This document shows, piece by piece, positions 1 through 12,060 of a stretch of 64,000 nucleotides of DNA (the first letter of the stretch is position 1; the number at the start of each line of letters is the position of its first letter). The DNA lies in the NCBI GenBank assembly GCA_030704615.1, contig CM060734.1:4400001-4464000 (forward strand), read 5' to 3'. Both the position numbers and the translations under genes were made by a program. The notes below the pieces were generated by a model. It was given only the letters and a program-made list of their open reading frames with translations. It made no database searches and was not told where the DNA came from. This stretch comes from Takakia lepidozioides. Taxonomy: Eukaryota > Streptophyta > Takakiopsida > Takakiales > Takakiaceae.

Positions 1-162
1 TGGATCATATCTTCACTCTAAGCCAGATTATCCAGGGAAGGAAAAAAGAAGGGAAACCCACTTTTGTTTGTTTCTTGGATGTCAAAAAGGCTTATGACAC
101 AGTGTGGAGAGATGGTCTATGGCTCCGTCTCTGGTCATGTGGGATCAAGGGAGAGATGTGGA

Positions 163-378
163 TGTTGGAAGTCAATTCTAACATTCATCAAGTCATATGA
201 TGAATCTTGAAGGGACACAACTGTTAGACAAAGAGTTGTGATCTGTGTGAGTTAGACCTATTGGCTGTATCAATAGTCACAACTGTTCATATGTCTTAAA
301 GTGAGCACATGCTCACTATTGTAACATCTTCTTCATTATCAATTACAAGTCACTCTGTCTCTCTCCATAAATTTTACA
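163..378 (+). repeat. Left LTR of the TRIM element
   Basis: A 216-bp repeat with TG...CA ends, repeated at 1155-1370. It contains GTGAGCACATGCTCAC, an inverted repeat that one substitution alters in the right copy. Confidence 0.93.
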
Positions 379-390
379 TGGTATCAGAGC
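379..390 (+). promoter_or_regulatory. Primer binding site for initiator tRNA-Met
   Basis: TGGTATCAGAGC directly abuts the left LTR. It is the standard plant LTR-retrotransposon site complementary to the 3' end of initiator tRNA-Met. Confidence 0.93.
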
Positions 391-1145
391 TAGTGCTCAA
401 CCGATCCATAGAGATCTAATGAGAGTCGACTTAAGATTGTCATGCTAGTATTGTAATACTAGTAGATATGATAGTCAAACAACTATCAAAGAAGAGTTAT
501 CTTCATGATCTAAAACATGTTAATATTGATATGTTCATATTAGTATGTTAATGTTGATCTTTGCATCAATATAGTTACCATAAGCACCTAAGTATGGTGA
601 ACAAATTATTCCTAGGCAAAGAAGCCAACGATGGAATATTCATGGTGAAAAAAATTGCAGAGAAGTCATGGAGACAATTGAGTCTAATGGCCATTTCAAA
701 CATTTTAAAATGTTATTCAAGCATGTAACAATTTAGATTGTTAATGACGCTTGGAGTTCCAACAAACTTGTTTAAGAACCTTCATAGAGTTATGTCATGC
801 GGCATTAACTTAAAGAAGAGATCTAAGGTGTCATCCCAAAAGCATCACTATTGGTGCATTATTTGAACTTCAAATGAGCAATTTCTCCAATGAGAACTTC
901 TATTTGAAAATCAAGCTATCTCTGACTAATTGATAGCAAGCTGGTCACAATTACGACTTCCACTTTGATGTGAACGAAGTCTCAGTTCGACCACGGGAAA
1001 GGGACACATGTGAGAGGACGTCGGCCAACGCTGACAACTCTATAGATCTTATTTAATCAAAGATTAAAATTATGTGAATATGCTTTAATAGCATTGTTGG
1101 ACAAAAACAGGACCTTCAGAATTTAGACTCTTGAATGTTTTCATT

Positions 1146-1154
1146 GAGGGAGGG
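1146..1154 (+). promoter_or_regulatory. Polypurine tract of the TRIM element
   Basis: GAGGGAGGG abuts the right LTR, where a plus-strand primer is expected. Confidence 0.85.
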
Positions 1155-1370
1155 TGTTGGAAGTCAATTCTAACATTCATCAAGTCATATGATGAATCTT
1201 GAAGGGACACAACTGTTAGACAAAGAGTTGTGATCTGTGTGAGTTAGACCTATTGGCTGTATCAATAGTCACAACTGTTCATATGTCTTAAAGTGAGCAC
1301 ACGCTCACTATTGTAACATCTTCTTCATTATCAATTACAAGTCACTCTCTCTCTCTCCATAAATTTTACA
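1155..1370 (+). repeat. Right LTR of the TRIM element
   Basis: A 216-bp copy of 163-378, followed by the target duplication GTGGA at 1371-1375. Confidence 0.93.
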
Positions 1371-1378
1371 GTGGAGAG

Positions 1379-2600
1379 TTGTCCATAAATTGTATGCTCA
1401 CACCAAAAGTTGTGTCACTGTTAATGGACAGAAGTCTAACTTCTTTTGACATAGACCAAGGTGTAGCTCAAGGATGTACCCTCTCCCCTCTGCTCTTCAA
1501 TGTTTTCATCAATCAACTCCTCGAGGATGTGGAAAGTGAGGGATTTGGGTTAAGGGTGGGTGATGCCACCATACCAGCCCTTATATTTGCGGATGACTTT
1601 GCAGGCATAGGGGAGACTCCTTCCAACCTCCAGGAGTTGATTGATTGCGCGAAGAGATACTTTGACCTTTGGGGGCTAGAGGCTAACGCCAGTAAATGTG
1701 CAGTGGTGGCATTCAACGACAGAGGAGAGGGAGGAAGTGATCTCAAGTGGCAGTGGGGTAGCCAAGAGATTCCGGTCCTCCCTTCCTACACATACCTCGG
1801 CGTTGAGTTTTCCTCCAACTGCAAGTGGGATGCACATATTCAGAAAGTTGTTCAAACTGGCAAGGGCAAAGCGCTGGGTCTCACTAAACTTTTCCACTGC
1901 AGAGGGATCAACTCTGAGGTCAAGAAAACCATGCTTAGACCTGCCTTGGAGTGCGCATCTGCAATATGGGTTGATAACTCCAACCAGGCTAAGTCTCTAG
2001 AATCCATTCAAGTGGGGGTGCTTAAGGAGTGCATGTCAGCATGCTCCAAAACAGCCAATGTGGCTGTTCGGGGTGAGTTTGGCATCTCTTCCTTAAGCTC
2101 CCGACGAGATGAATTCAAGGTCAGATGGTGGGGTCAGCTGCAACACATGTCCAACACCAGATATCCTAAGTTAATCGACTCTATATCTTGGACAGGACCC
2201 CCCCTGTCAAACAGGCTAAGTCCTGGCAGAAGACAGTAGAAGAGATTCTCAAGGATCTGAATCTGAATCCTCAAGTCTTGACCCTGCTGGATAAATCTGT
2301 CTTAGAGGCTGTAGTGTCCAAAGCCATGTCTGTTGCCAGGAAATTGTCTGATGAAAATGAAGTTAGGCAGAAAACTTCCCTGAACTTGCTCCCAGTCTGT
2401 GCAGAGAGGAAGGGGAGAGTGCAATTGCCCGTTGTGTGGGCAACCTGAAGACAATATTCATTTCCTGATTCACTGTCCAGGGTTCTCTCACCAGAGAGAT
2501 GCTCTCCTCAATCTATCAAGGGAATTGTGCTTGTACATCTGTTTACCAAATTTGAAACTCTTGAGGCTGAGCCAAAAGCCCAGGCCCTTCTGGGCCTAGT
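1379..2600 (+). pseudogene. LINE reverse transcriptase, C-terminal part, frameshifted
   Basis: The open stretch 1379-2239 carries motif B ([17 protein letters not shown]) and the catalytic motif C as FADDFAG, a variant of YADD. A thumb/connection region follows, closely matching the copy at 6491-8626. Near 2190 the frame changes, and the remainder is readable in other frames to about 2600, including CPLCGQPED and HFLIHCPGF from the C-terminal CCHC zinc knuckle. A segment of about 40 residues before the knuckle is missing. No endonuclease domain is present. It cannot make a functional enzyme. Confidence 0.82.
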
Positions 2601-2815
2601 TAATGGGCAAACCACACACAGAAGATTGATGCTTGTGTGAAGGGATTTCTAGAGGATATCTGGAAAACCCGGATCAATGTTTTATATCAAGGTAAGTCTT
2701 ACTACCGACGTCTGCCCCTGACAGAGGTAGGTTCTGTCCCTTTGTGTTCCGCTCAAACTGGGCGCGGGGTCAATGGCCACAAGGCTACGGCAAACAACGT
2801 CTTATGAGTACATTC

Positions 2816-4104
2816 TCTCTCTCTGTCTCTCACGCAAACTCCTGTAGAAAACTGGAGTCTCCACGGTAGAAACTAGAAACCCTCCCAGAGATATGTGCAG
2901 CGTACTCATCTGCCAGGGCACTTCTCCCTCCCATTTTCCTCCTGTTTCTCCTCCATCAAAACCTGTCTCAGGGTTTGTGTATTCTCTCTTCCTCTACTTT
3001 GTCCTATGGGCACTTGTGGCTCCTGGGGACAATATGACATCTCTATATCCTTTTCTTTTTCTGTATTTGAACAGGTCAGCAATCAGAGAGTCACTCTTAG
3101 TGTAACCTAACAAAGGAAATGTGACCTGCTTAATCTCCTCCTGCACAAAGAGTAAGAACCAACTAAAGGAGCGGCCGAGCCCACAGCCTTACGAACCACT
3201 GTTCACTTCCATCCTACCAATTAGGGAGTGGAGAGTTGTACCACTGACATTTGAGGACAATGTAAATAAGCTCTTTGTGTCCCATATCCTGTTAACACAG
3301 AGCAGCAGGCTTTTCTTCTTGTTTTTGCCATGTGTCACATATCCTAAGATCTCTTACAAGGCAGCATCTGGCTTCTAGATAGTCCAAAGTATTTGGTATG
3401 TCTCGCTGTTGAGTTTTCCTTTTACCTGACCTTGGCCATCTAGGCACACCTATGAGTTTCGAGTGAACAGATCTACGTACCCTGCGAGCTCTTGAGGAAC
3501 CCAATAGCTGTAGAGCTTGAGGACTGGAGTCAGGTTTCTAAAAAAGTCTGCCAACAGTCTCATGGCTTCCAGCTGAATGTTGTAGGCAAGGTTGGGGCAG
3601 TGTTGCGGAAAGCAGACACCTTCTCTAATTGCTTGCCCATGCCAGGGATCTTGCTCTACGCACACAACATCATTGTGGAGTCCTTTTCTGTTTCTCAGGC
3701 CAAGGTTGGGTGCAGATGCTGAATCTCTTTTAGAGAGAAATCCTTGGAGCCCAGTAAGGGGAGAATGTCCAGTCTTTTCAAGTAGCAAGGAGGTATCACT
3801 GGAGGTGTCCATTTGCCAGCCCCTCTGTTGTCTTGACACAGATAGTAATGTCACGATTGCTTCCATCACTTCATAGACCACACCCCTTGCCAAGACATGC
3901 CCGGTCCTCTTTTCCCACCAGGTGGAATGGCTCTAGGTCCTTTGTCTGCATCAAACAAATGTGCATACAGCTGATACTATCTTCATACTGAAGCTTCTTC
4001 TGATGCATCTTTACGATGATTGATCCTTGACATAATGAGATGAAACAGAGTGGTCTAGTGAACCAAATGCTCATCATGTATGTGATTTTTTGTCTTTATC
4101 ACAG
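2816..4104. other. Intergenic or intronic sequence without a recognised gene
   Basis: Several short open frames lie on both strands, the longest on the minus strand at 3450-3893, but none resembles a known family. The segment ends with a splice acceptor at 4102-4104 for the first visible flippase exon. It is therefore probably intron, at least near its right end. No exon for the phosphorylation (DKTGT) region of the ATPase was found here. Confidence 0.6.
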
Positions 4105-7100
4105 GAGGGTGTACCACAGACAATAGCTGTGCTCAGAGAGGCAGGGATCAAGGTGTGGGTTTTGACAGGAGACAAGCAAGAGACGGCTATATCCATTGGG
4201 TTTTCTTGTCTGCTGCTTACACACGACATGCAGCAGATCATAATCAATGAGACAACAATAGATGGTTGCCGGGAGGCAATGGTCAGGGCCAAGGCATCAT
4301 ATGGAATTCTGTCACCTCAGACAAAGAAACCCTGGTTTTCCTGGAGGTGGCAAAACAGTGTGGAGGTGAGCATTCCTAATGTCTATGAGGGTACATGCGG
4401 AAGCCCCATGTCGAACTCCGTCTCTTATACAGGAGGGGGCGATTTTGGCTCAGAAGAGAGAGCTGGGACTCAACCAGTGTGGCAGACACGGCAACCCCTG
4501 GCCCTAATTATTGATGGCAATAGTCTTGTCCACGCCTTGTCAGAGGGGTTGGAACAAGAGGTATGTTGTTTACCCTTATTCAAAAGTGCCTACCTTCTTG
4601 TGTTACTACTTTCTGTGGTGGGTTTATAGATTACACTATTGCACTGTCACATCATTCTTCTGCACATTGAGATTTTGTCCATGAACTTTCTCTCTATGTT
4701 TGTTGATAGGACTGAAGGAAAAGAACCTCACCCATAGATGAGTGATTCCATGAAACCTTCTGCTGTGGTGTTGATATTTGTTGATGTGTTTTGGGTTGCC
4801 TGTGGGATAGCTCTTTGAGTTGGCGACAGCATGTCAAGTGGTTGTCTGCTGCCGAGTTGCTCCACTGCAGAAGGCAGGCATCGTTTCCCTTGTCAAACGT
4901 AAAGCCAAAGAGATGACTTTGGCAGTTGGTGATGGTAAGCACACCCCCATGCCGACCCTTGTTCTCTTTCTGGCCAGATTCGAACAGCTCTTCCTCTAAA
5001 GAATCCTTTTTGGAACAGCTCATGAGAAGGTAGATGCACCTTCACTGTTTGCTGAAGCATCAAACAAGTAGCCGCATCAAAGGGCCAACAGCGAGAATGG
5101 GAAGAGAAGAACACAGCTGAAAGATTATACAGAGATAGCTCTGAAGTTTGAGTTCATGGAGTCTAACGAGACGGTTGCAAGGGTCAAATTCTTCTGCGAA
5201 AAGCAGAGATCAGTACCATTGGCAAAGCATACTCTCAATTACTTGAGTTTGGTGCCTCAGTAAACAGAAAAACTTATCAGACACCGGGGTGATTGCAGGA
5301 GCAAATGATGTATCAATGATACAAATGGCCGATGTGGGTGTTGGCATCAGTGGGCAGGAAGGGCGGCAGGCGGTCATGGCATCTGATTTTGCTATGGGTC
5401 AGTTTCGGTTCCTTAACCGTTTGCTACTAGTGCATGGCCATTGGAACTACCAGCGCATGGGTTACATGGTTCTCTACAACTTCTACCGGAATGCTGTCTT
5501 TGTTATGATGCTCTTTTGGTGAGTTCTTATCTTCCTTCCTGTTCAGACACACGAATGTCGTTTTATGGGCTACTCTTGAAATGTTTACCACTTTATCCAT
5601 CACTAGTGAAGCAGACTTCATTAATGTTTCTATGATAGAAATATTTTGTCAGAAAGCTAATCCTGCCATATTTCCATAGTATCACTGGCTTGAGTAGTGG
5701 CTTGGGTACAGATGATTTTGATATTAATTAGTAACTCACTGGCAGCCTTTGCAACCCAGACTGATGTAGTCAATTAGCCAGTTATCTTGTAGAAAAATCA
5801 GTTTGGAAGGATGGGGGTGGCATATGGTAATGTGCGGACCTGAACAGAGAAGATCCTCGTGCCTTGCCGCTCAATGCTGATTTTATCATTTTCTTACTTG
5901 CAGGTTCATTTTCTACACAGCTTATTCAGCACAATCTGCCCTCACAGACTGGAACTTAGTGTTCTTCTCTTTACTCTACACATCCATCCCAACAATTGTA
6001 ACGGCCATATTAGACAAGGACATCAGTCACAAAACTTTGCTAAATTACCCACAACTTTATGGTGCTGGGCAGCGTGAGGAGGCTTACAATCAAACCCTCT
6101 TTTGGGTTTTTATGGTGGACACCCTATGGCAAAGCCTAGTTCTCTTTTATGTCCCATATTTTATTTATCGTGAGACGGATGTGGACCTTTACGGCCTGGG
6201 CCTCCTATGGTGTATAGCAGTGGTGGTATTGGTCAACCTGCATTTGGCAATGGACATCTACCGCTGGACGTGGATCAACCATGCTGCTGTTTGGGGTTCG
6301 ATTGTGGCAACTTTCCTTTGCCAAATAATTATGGACTCGATTGTATCAGTAGAGGACTTACTGCCCCACTATTGGTATGTGCTCCTTTCATATTGATCAC
6401 CTTTCAATTTATATATTCGGATAGTACGTATATAATATAAATATGATAATGCTAATAATTTGGAAACATGATCACTCTTTCAGATTGTACTCATAAGATG
6501 TTGTTTGCCGTAGCCTTGTGGCCATTGACCCCGCGCCCAGTTTGAGCGGGAACAAAAGGGACAGAACCTACCTCTGTCAGGGGCTGACGTTGGTAGTAAG
6601 ACTTACCTCCATATAAAGAATTAATCCGGGTTTTCCAGATATCCTCTAGAAATCCCTTCACACAAGCATCAATCTGCTGTGTGTGATTTGCCCAAAAACT
6701 AGGCCTCAGGAGGGCCTGGGCTTTTGGCTCAGCCTCGAGACTTTCAAAGTTGGTAAACAGGGGTACAGGCACAATTCCCTTAATAGATTTGAAGAGAGCG
6801 TCTCTTTGGTGAGAGAACCCCGGACAGTGTATTAGAAAATGAATACTGTCTTCAGATTGCCCACACAACGGGCAATTGCACTCTCCCTTTCCTCTCTGCT
6901 TCTGTTTGCTGTTCAAAGGTAGGCTTCCTGCCCTGAGTTTAAATTTCAGTCTAGTGCCGAGAGTGGGTAGACCCTTGAGGTCATCCAAGATGTCCTCCCC
7001 CATGTCACAGACTGGAAACAAGTTCAGGGAAGTTTTCTGCCTAACTTCATTTTCATCAGACAATCTCATGGCAACAGACATGGCTGAGGACACTACAGCC

Positions 7101-9806
7101 TCTAAGTCAGATTCATCCAGCAGGGTCAAGACTTGCGGATCCAGGTCCAGGTCCTTGAGGATCTCTTCTACTCTCTTCTGCCAGGACTTAGTCTGTTTGA
7201 CAGGGCGGTCCTGTTTCCAAGATATAGAGTCGATTAATTTAGGATATCTGGTGTTGGGCATATGTTGCAGCTGACCCCACCATCTGACCTTGAATTCATC
7301 TCGTCGGGAGCTTAAGGACGGAATGCCAAACTCACCCCGAACAGCCACATTGGCTGTTTTGGAGCATGCTGACATACACTCCTTAAGCACCCCCACTTGA
7401 ATGGATTCTAGAGACTTAGCCTGGTTGGAGTTATCAACCCATATAGCAGATCCGTACTCCAAGGCAGGTCTAATAACGCGACAAAGCATGGTTTTCTTAA
7501 CCTCAGAGTTGACCCCTCTGCAGTGGAAAAATTTAGTGAGCCCCAGAGCTTTGCCCTTGCCAGTTTGAACAACTTTCCGGATATGTGCATCCCAATTACA
7601 ATTGGAGGAGAACTCAACGCCCAGGTAAGTGTAGGAAGGGAGGACCGGGATCTCTTGGCTACCCCACTGCCACTTAAGATCACTTCCTCCCTCTCCTCTG
7701 TCGTTGAATGCTACCACTGCACATTTGCTGACATTAGCCTCTAGCCCCCAAAGATCAAAGTATCTCTTCGCGCAATCAATCAACTCCTGGAGATTGGTTG
7801 GAGTCTCCCCTATGCCTGCGAAGTCATCCGCAAACATAAGGGCTGGTATGGTGGTATCACCCACCCTTAACCCAAATCCCTCACTTTCCACATCCTCGAG
7901 GAGTTGATTGATGAAAACATTGAAGAGCAGAGGGGAGAGAGTACATCCTTGAGCTACACCTTGGTCTATGTCAAAGAAGTTGGACTTCTGTCCGTTAACA
8001 GTGACACAGCTTTTGGTGTGAGCATACAAGTTGTGGACAACTCTCCACATCTTTCCCTTGATCCCACAAGACCAGAGGCGGAACCATAGGCCATCCCTCC
8101 ACACTGTGTCATAAGCCTTTTTGACATCCAGGAAAAAGACATAAGTGGGTTTCCCTTCTTTTTTCCTTCCCTGGATAATCTGGCTTAGAGTGAAGATATG
8201 ATCCACACAGCCCCTGTTTCGCCGAAAGCCAGCTTGGCCTTCGTGGAAACAACCTCTGGACTCCAGATCAACCTCGAGACGAGTACTTATAACTCTGCAG
8301 AATGTCTTGCTAACAGCATTGAGGAGCGTGATGCCACGGTAGTTCCCCGGTTCTTCTCTGTCACCCTTCTTGTATAGATTGACAATGACCCCCTGTCGCC
8401 AGCGAAAGGGGATCATTTCAGTCTTCCAGATAAGGTTAAAGAGGAGAACTAGGGCCTCTATCATGGGATCGCCACCGTGCTTGATAAGCTCGTTGACAAT
8501 ACCATCAGGTCCACCAGCTTTATATCCATGTAAATGTTCAATTGCTTCCACAATCTCAGAAGAACTAATGGGAGCATTATAAGCCATTGAAATATACTCC
8601 AGTTCATCAGGGCTGTTTTGAATCATAGGAACAGTTTTTCCAACTGTGTCCCTCCATTCAGCAGAAGACCCCTCACTGTTAGACCTAGAGTAATAGTGTT
8701 ACACTGTTAGACCTAGTGTGGGTTTGATGTTAAAATTAGACACTTTGGAGGAGAAATCTTGGCCGGCAGCTATGTAGTACATGAAGTACTTGTGCTGTCC
8801 TTGCCCACCGTCCAGCCCCAAGCAGTAGATTTGTCCAAAAGCTGGCTGGTGGGCTCAGAATTATGCCTCTCCCAAAACTACAGCGGTATGTGGACAAGGC
8901 TATTCTGCTGTTTGATTCCCAAAAATTAAGTGATGTTGGGTGGAAACAACAGGTTCAAAGTTCTCTGTTGGCAAGCATCCAACAGATGGCCCAACGGCTA
9001 GGGCAAAGGCCGTCTTAAAGTGGTCATGGGTTCAAAACCACAAAGGTGTATGTTGGATGTCATCCATTATGGCCAACCCAACCATAAAAGGAGGGTCCCA
9101 GATCAACAGGCTACTTAATGTGTGGGAACCTAGAGACTTTTGAGTTCTTGGGGGAGGTTTAGGCAATCGCATGGCCCTGGTGACGGCTGTCAGAAAGTGT
9201 GCACCTTCCAAACGGAAGCCAGTAGCTTTTGGGGGTGAAGTTACACCATAAGCTACACTTGCTTCGGCAGTAGTCTTCCTCTCTCCTCTTCTCTGTTGGC
9301 CCTTTAAACGTGTTGCTTGGTCAAGTTTTCTAACCCGACGCGTGAGTAAGTTCCATTGCCCCTTCTGTTCCATGAGCCCTTTGCCTTGTAACAGTAATAA
9401 ACAACATCACCAACATCTGGAGCTCACATTTCACGTGTGGCAGTGAGGCTCTGTCAAAGTTGAGAACTTGACAGATGTACCCTAAAAAGCAGAAATCACT
9501 GAATGAAGGGAATGAGAGATGTATGATACTGACGAGGAAATTATTGTGACTTGATGCAGGGTGGTCTACCACATGGCATCGGATGGTCGGTTTTGGTTTT
9601 CCCTTCTTCTAACTGTAATCATGGCCTTGTTACCGCGCTTTTGTATTAAAGTTGCAAAGCAGCGGTTATGGCCCTCAGATATCCAAATTGTACGTGAGGC
9701 TGAGATCATGGGGCATGATGACCATCGATCTGGGTTATCGATGGAGCTCAACGAGGTTCCCCACCTAGCAGTGGGCTCTTCTGCCCCCTCTGCCTCCGCA
9801 GTCTGA
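4105..9806 (+). CDS. ALA1: P4-type ATPase (ALA1-class phospholipid flippase), 3' half of the gene
   Basis: P4-ATPases flip phospholipids to the cytosolic leaflet, usually with an ALIS/CDC50 partner. The exons read are 4105-4560, 4811-4934, 5299-5518, 5904-6374 and 9560-9806, all joined by GT-AG introns with matching phases (TGG codons split at two junctions). They encode, in order, [29 protein letters not shown], the hinge [24 protein letters not shown], the C-terminal transmembrane segments and a tail ending [29 protein letters not shown] and [12 protein letters not shown] fit the ALA1 subclass rather than ALA2 or ALA3-12. A 67-bp GT-AG segment at 4366-4432 would break the frame, so I read through it. 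The N-terminal half, including DKTGT, is not visible and should lie left of the window. Frames are intact, so the gene may be functional. Confidence 0.9.
6486..8690 (-). mobile_element. LINE copy B, 5'-truncated, inside the last flippase intron
   Basis: A minus-strand LINE lies in the intron between flippase exons 5904-6374 and 9560-9806. Its 3' end is at about 6486 (the same CTTATGAGTAC end as copies A and C). Its 5' end is near 8690, where the coding frame starts abruptly after a stop. ORF1 and the endonuclease are absent, as expected from 5' truncation during target-primed reverse transcription. It is the best preserved of the three copies. Confidence 0.88.
6491..8626 (-). CDS. LINE reverse transcriptase with C-terminal zinc knuckle
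   Basis: An uninterrupted frame of 711 codons from the first ATG; it continues upstream in frame to about 8680, so that ATG is not the natural start. N-terminal residues include [17 protein letters not shown]. They are followed by RT motifs [22 protein letters not shown] (motif A), [17 protein letters not shown] (motif B) and FADDFAG (motif C). A thumb/connection region follows, then a zinc knuckle CNCPLCG...HFLIHC near residue 600. No endonuclease or RNase H domain is seen. The element lacks its 5' part but its RT frame is intact. Jockey/CR1/I-type families have this domain order; I cannot assign the clade. Confidence 0.88.
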   Translation of the reverse strand: MIQNSPDELEYISMAYNAPISSSEIVEAIEHLHGYKAGGPDGIVNELIKHGGDPMIEALVLLFNLIWKTEMIPFRWRQGVIVNLYKKGDREEPGNYRGITLLNAVSKTFCRVISTRLEVDLESRGCFHEGQAGFRRNRGCVDHIFTLSQIIQGRKKEGKPTYVFFLDVKKAYDTVWRDGLWFRLWSCGIKGKMWRVVHNLYAHTKSCVTVNGQKSNFFDIDQGVAQGCTLSPLLFNVFINQLLEDVESEGFGLRVGDTTIPALMFADDFAGIGETPTNLQELIDCAKRYFDLWGLEANVSKCAVVAFNDRGEGGSDLKWQWGSQEIPVLPSYTYLGVEFSSNCNWDAHIRKVVQTGKGKALGLTKFFHCRGVNSEVKKTMLCRVIRPALEYGSAIWVDNSNQAKSLESIQVGVLKECMSACSKTANVAVRGEFGIPSLSSRRDEFKVRWWGQLQHMPNTRYPKLIDSISWKQDRPVKQTKSWQKRVEEILKDLDLDPQVLTLLDESDLEAVVSSAMSVAMRLSDENEVRQKTSLNLFPVCDMGEDILDDLKGLPTLGTRLKFKLRAGSLPLNSKQKQRGKGECNCPLCGQSEDSIHFLIHCPGFSHQRDALFKSIKGIVPVPLFTNFESLEAEPKAQALLRPSFWANHTQQIDACVKGFLEDIWKTRINSLYGGKSYYQRQPLTEVGSVPFVPAQTGRGVNGHKATANNIL

Positions 9807-11090
9807 CTCTGATTTTATCCTGCAATTCATCTATCTGTTTCTGTTATGTAGGCAAACATAAGTTGTGTCCCACAGCTCCTTCTCCCTGTTGACGAAGGTC
9901 AACTTCCCTGATGATCAAGTTTTGCAGTTCCCTTCGAATTCTTCCCACCTTCCTCACAGATAGAGCTGTGTTTCAAATAGATCATTTAGTCTTTTCTTAT
10001 ATTTCCGGGAATCAGCTAGAGTTCCCAACTGGTTGAGAATATCTCTATTTGGATGTGGCTCATGCAAATATAGAGGGCTAGATTACCAAAAGAAAATTTT
10101 GCACGGGCGCAGACATTGTGTGCCCCAAGTATGTAACTGATCAGGACCTGCGACACAGTGCATACTGGAGGGAGGGTGGCAAAATTGTTGTTCTCTTCTT
10201 CTCAGCAATGACCCCGCAAATGGGGACCATTGCGCACGCGTTGAAAACAAAAATCCGTTAAACATTTGTCCATGTAACTTCTGTAGGTACTCTCCTTTCT
10301 TGCAAAGCATAGATCAATCATCGCAGGATTGAGTATTGGATTTCTCACTCAGGCATTGGACTTTGTACAATATGTAATTAGACTACCATTCTTTCTCCTT
10401 CACGTACTTCCTCCCCGGCTCGATGTCTCCATTATATTTGCTACCCGATGTGTAATCTTGTGATAGTTTTTAAGTTGTAAAGTGGCATTTGATGTGTTAT
10501 GTACCGTCTCAGATGTAGTAAAGATTGTTTATTTTGCTAACAGGTGGACTCGCAGTCTTTCAGCCTATTTTGGAGTCTTGGGAGAGGGTGTGGTTGTCAT
10601 ATGTTTTGTTCCAGTTCTCATTTCAGGTTGATGATCCACATGACACTGATTAGACTGGTGGCTAAGATCGGGTCAGGAAAATGCTGCATGGTGTGTTGCT
10701 CGCCCATCCATAGTTCTGTCAGGTTAGGCTCATGCATTGAGCAGCAGATAAAATGGCAGCGGGATTGAAGAGTTGCATAGAGCAAGAAGCAAAGGGACTT
10801 GCACATCTTTGGTTTTGAGCAAGTAGTTTGCGGGCAATGGATGATGATGAGTGCTCCGTAGTCTCTTATTCCAAACCACTGTGGCATTTATGCCATGGAG
10901 GACTACATTGGGCATTTCCTCTGAGGTGCAACCTCCAAAAGAAGTGAAGGAATGAGAAAGAGTATGATGCAAGTTTATGTGTAGGGTAAGCCTCTACTAA
11001 TTATTAGAAAATTCAACACCATCACAACTCCAGGCTGAGGGACGCCTCATCGCACCGGCTCCACACACAATCCTTCAGGTAGCTCTCTAT
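9807..11090. other. Downstream region of the flippase gene, no other gene seen
   Basis: Probably includes the flippase 3' UTR. Open frames on both strands are short and resemble nothing known. Confidence 0.55.
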
Positions 11091-12060
11091 CCTTTGACAT
11101 AGACCAAGGTGTAGCTCAAGGATGTACTCTCTCCCCTCTGCTCTTCAATCTTTTCATCAATCAACTCCTAGAGGATGTGGAAAGTGAGGGATTTGGGTTA
11201 AGGGTGGGTGATACCACCATACCAGCCCTTATGTTTGCGGATGACTTCGCAGGCATAGGTGAGACTCCAACCAATCTCCAGGAGTTGATTGATTGCGCGA
11301 AGAGATACTTTGATCTTTGGGGGCTAGAGGCTAATGTCAGCAAATGTGCAGTGGTAGCATTCAACGACAGAGGAGAGGGAGGAAGTGATCTTAAGTGGCA
11401 GTGGGGTAGCCAAGAGATCCCGGTCCTCCCTTCCTACACTTACCTGGGCGTTGAGTTCTCCTCCAATTGTAATTGGGATGCACATATCCGGAAAGTTGCT
11501 CAAACTGGCAAGGGCAAAGCTCTGGAGCTCACTAAATTTTTCCACTGCAGAGGGGTCAACTCTGAGGTTAAGAAAACCATGCTTTGTCGCGTTATTAGAC
11601 CTGCCTTGGAGTACGGATCTGCTATATGGGTTGATAACTCCAACCAGGCTAAGAGAGGAAAGGGAGAGTGCAATTGCCCATTGTGTGGGCAATCTGAAGA
11701 CAGTATTCATTTTCTGATACACTGTCCGGGGTTCTCTCACCAAAGAGACCTCTCTTCAAATCTATTAAGGGAATTGTGCCTGTACCCCTGTTTACCAACT
11801 TTGAAAGTCTCGAGGCTGAGCCAAAAGCCCAGGCCCTCCTGAGGCCTAGTTTTTGGGCAAATCACACACAGCAGATTGATGCTTGTGTGAAGGGATTTCT
11901 AGAGGATATCTGGAAAACCTGGATTAATTCTTTATATGGAGGTAAGTCTTACTACCAACGTCAGCCCCTGACAGAGGTAGGTTCTGTCCCTTTTGTTCCC
12001 GCTCAAACTGGGCGCGGGGTCAATGGCCACAAGGCTACGGCAAACAACGTCTTATGAGTA
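11091..12060 (+). mobile_element. LINE copy C, 5'-truncated and internally deleted
   Basis: A plus-strand copy beginning near 11091 in RT motif B and ending at the shared 3' terminus CTTATGAGTAC. The frame 11177-11842 carries FADDFAG. It then jumps from DNSNQAK straight to RGKGECNCP, so about 170 residues present in copy B are deleted between the RT and the zinc knuckle. After that the frame shifts, and 11776-12057 reads the C-terminal tail. It is non-functional. Its sequence is very close to copy B. Confidence 0.87.

Larger units (their letters stand above)
163..1370 (+). mobile_element. Non-autonomous LTR retrotransposon (TRIM-like)
   Basis: Two 216-bp direct repeats (163-378 and 1155-1370) start TGTTGG and end TTTTACA. 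They flank 776 bp without any coding frame above about 60 codons. A primer binding site follows the left repeat and a polypurine tract precedes the right one. The 5-bp duplication GTGGA lies at 158-162 and 1371-1375. The two LTRs differ at about two positions by eye (near 310 and 349), so the insertion is fairly recent. It sits inside LINE copy A and must move with another element's enzymes. Confidence 0.93.
1..2815 (+). mobile_element. LINE (non-LTR retrotransposon) copy A, decayed, split by a TRIM element
   Basis: A plus-strand LINE fragment that runs off the left edge. Bases 1-162 encode the reverse transcriptase motif A region ([12 protein letters not shown]). The element resumes at 1371 with the next codons, so removing the insertion and one copy of its 5-bp duplication restores continuity with copy B. 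The 3' end, near 2815 after CTTATGAGTAC, is shared with copies B and C and shows no poly(A) tail. The second half is damaged: the frame breaks near 2190, and about 120 bp present in copy B are missing near 2400. Confidence 0.85.

Noticed and set aside
3450-3893. Minus-strand frame of 147 codons left of the flippase exons
   Set aside because: No recognisable motif; lies in probable intron or flanking sequence.
4366-4432. A 67-bp GT-AG intron in the flippase exon
   Set aside because: Removing it would put the following ALIIDG segment out of frame; reading through keeps the frame open.
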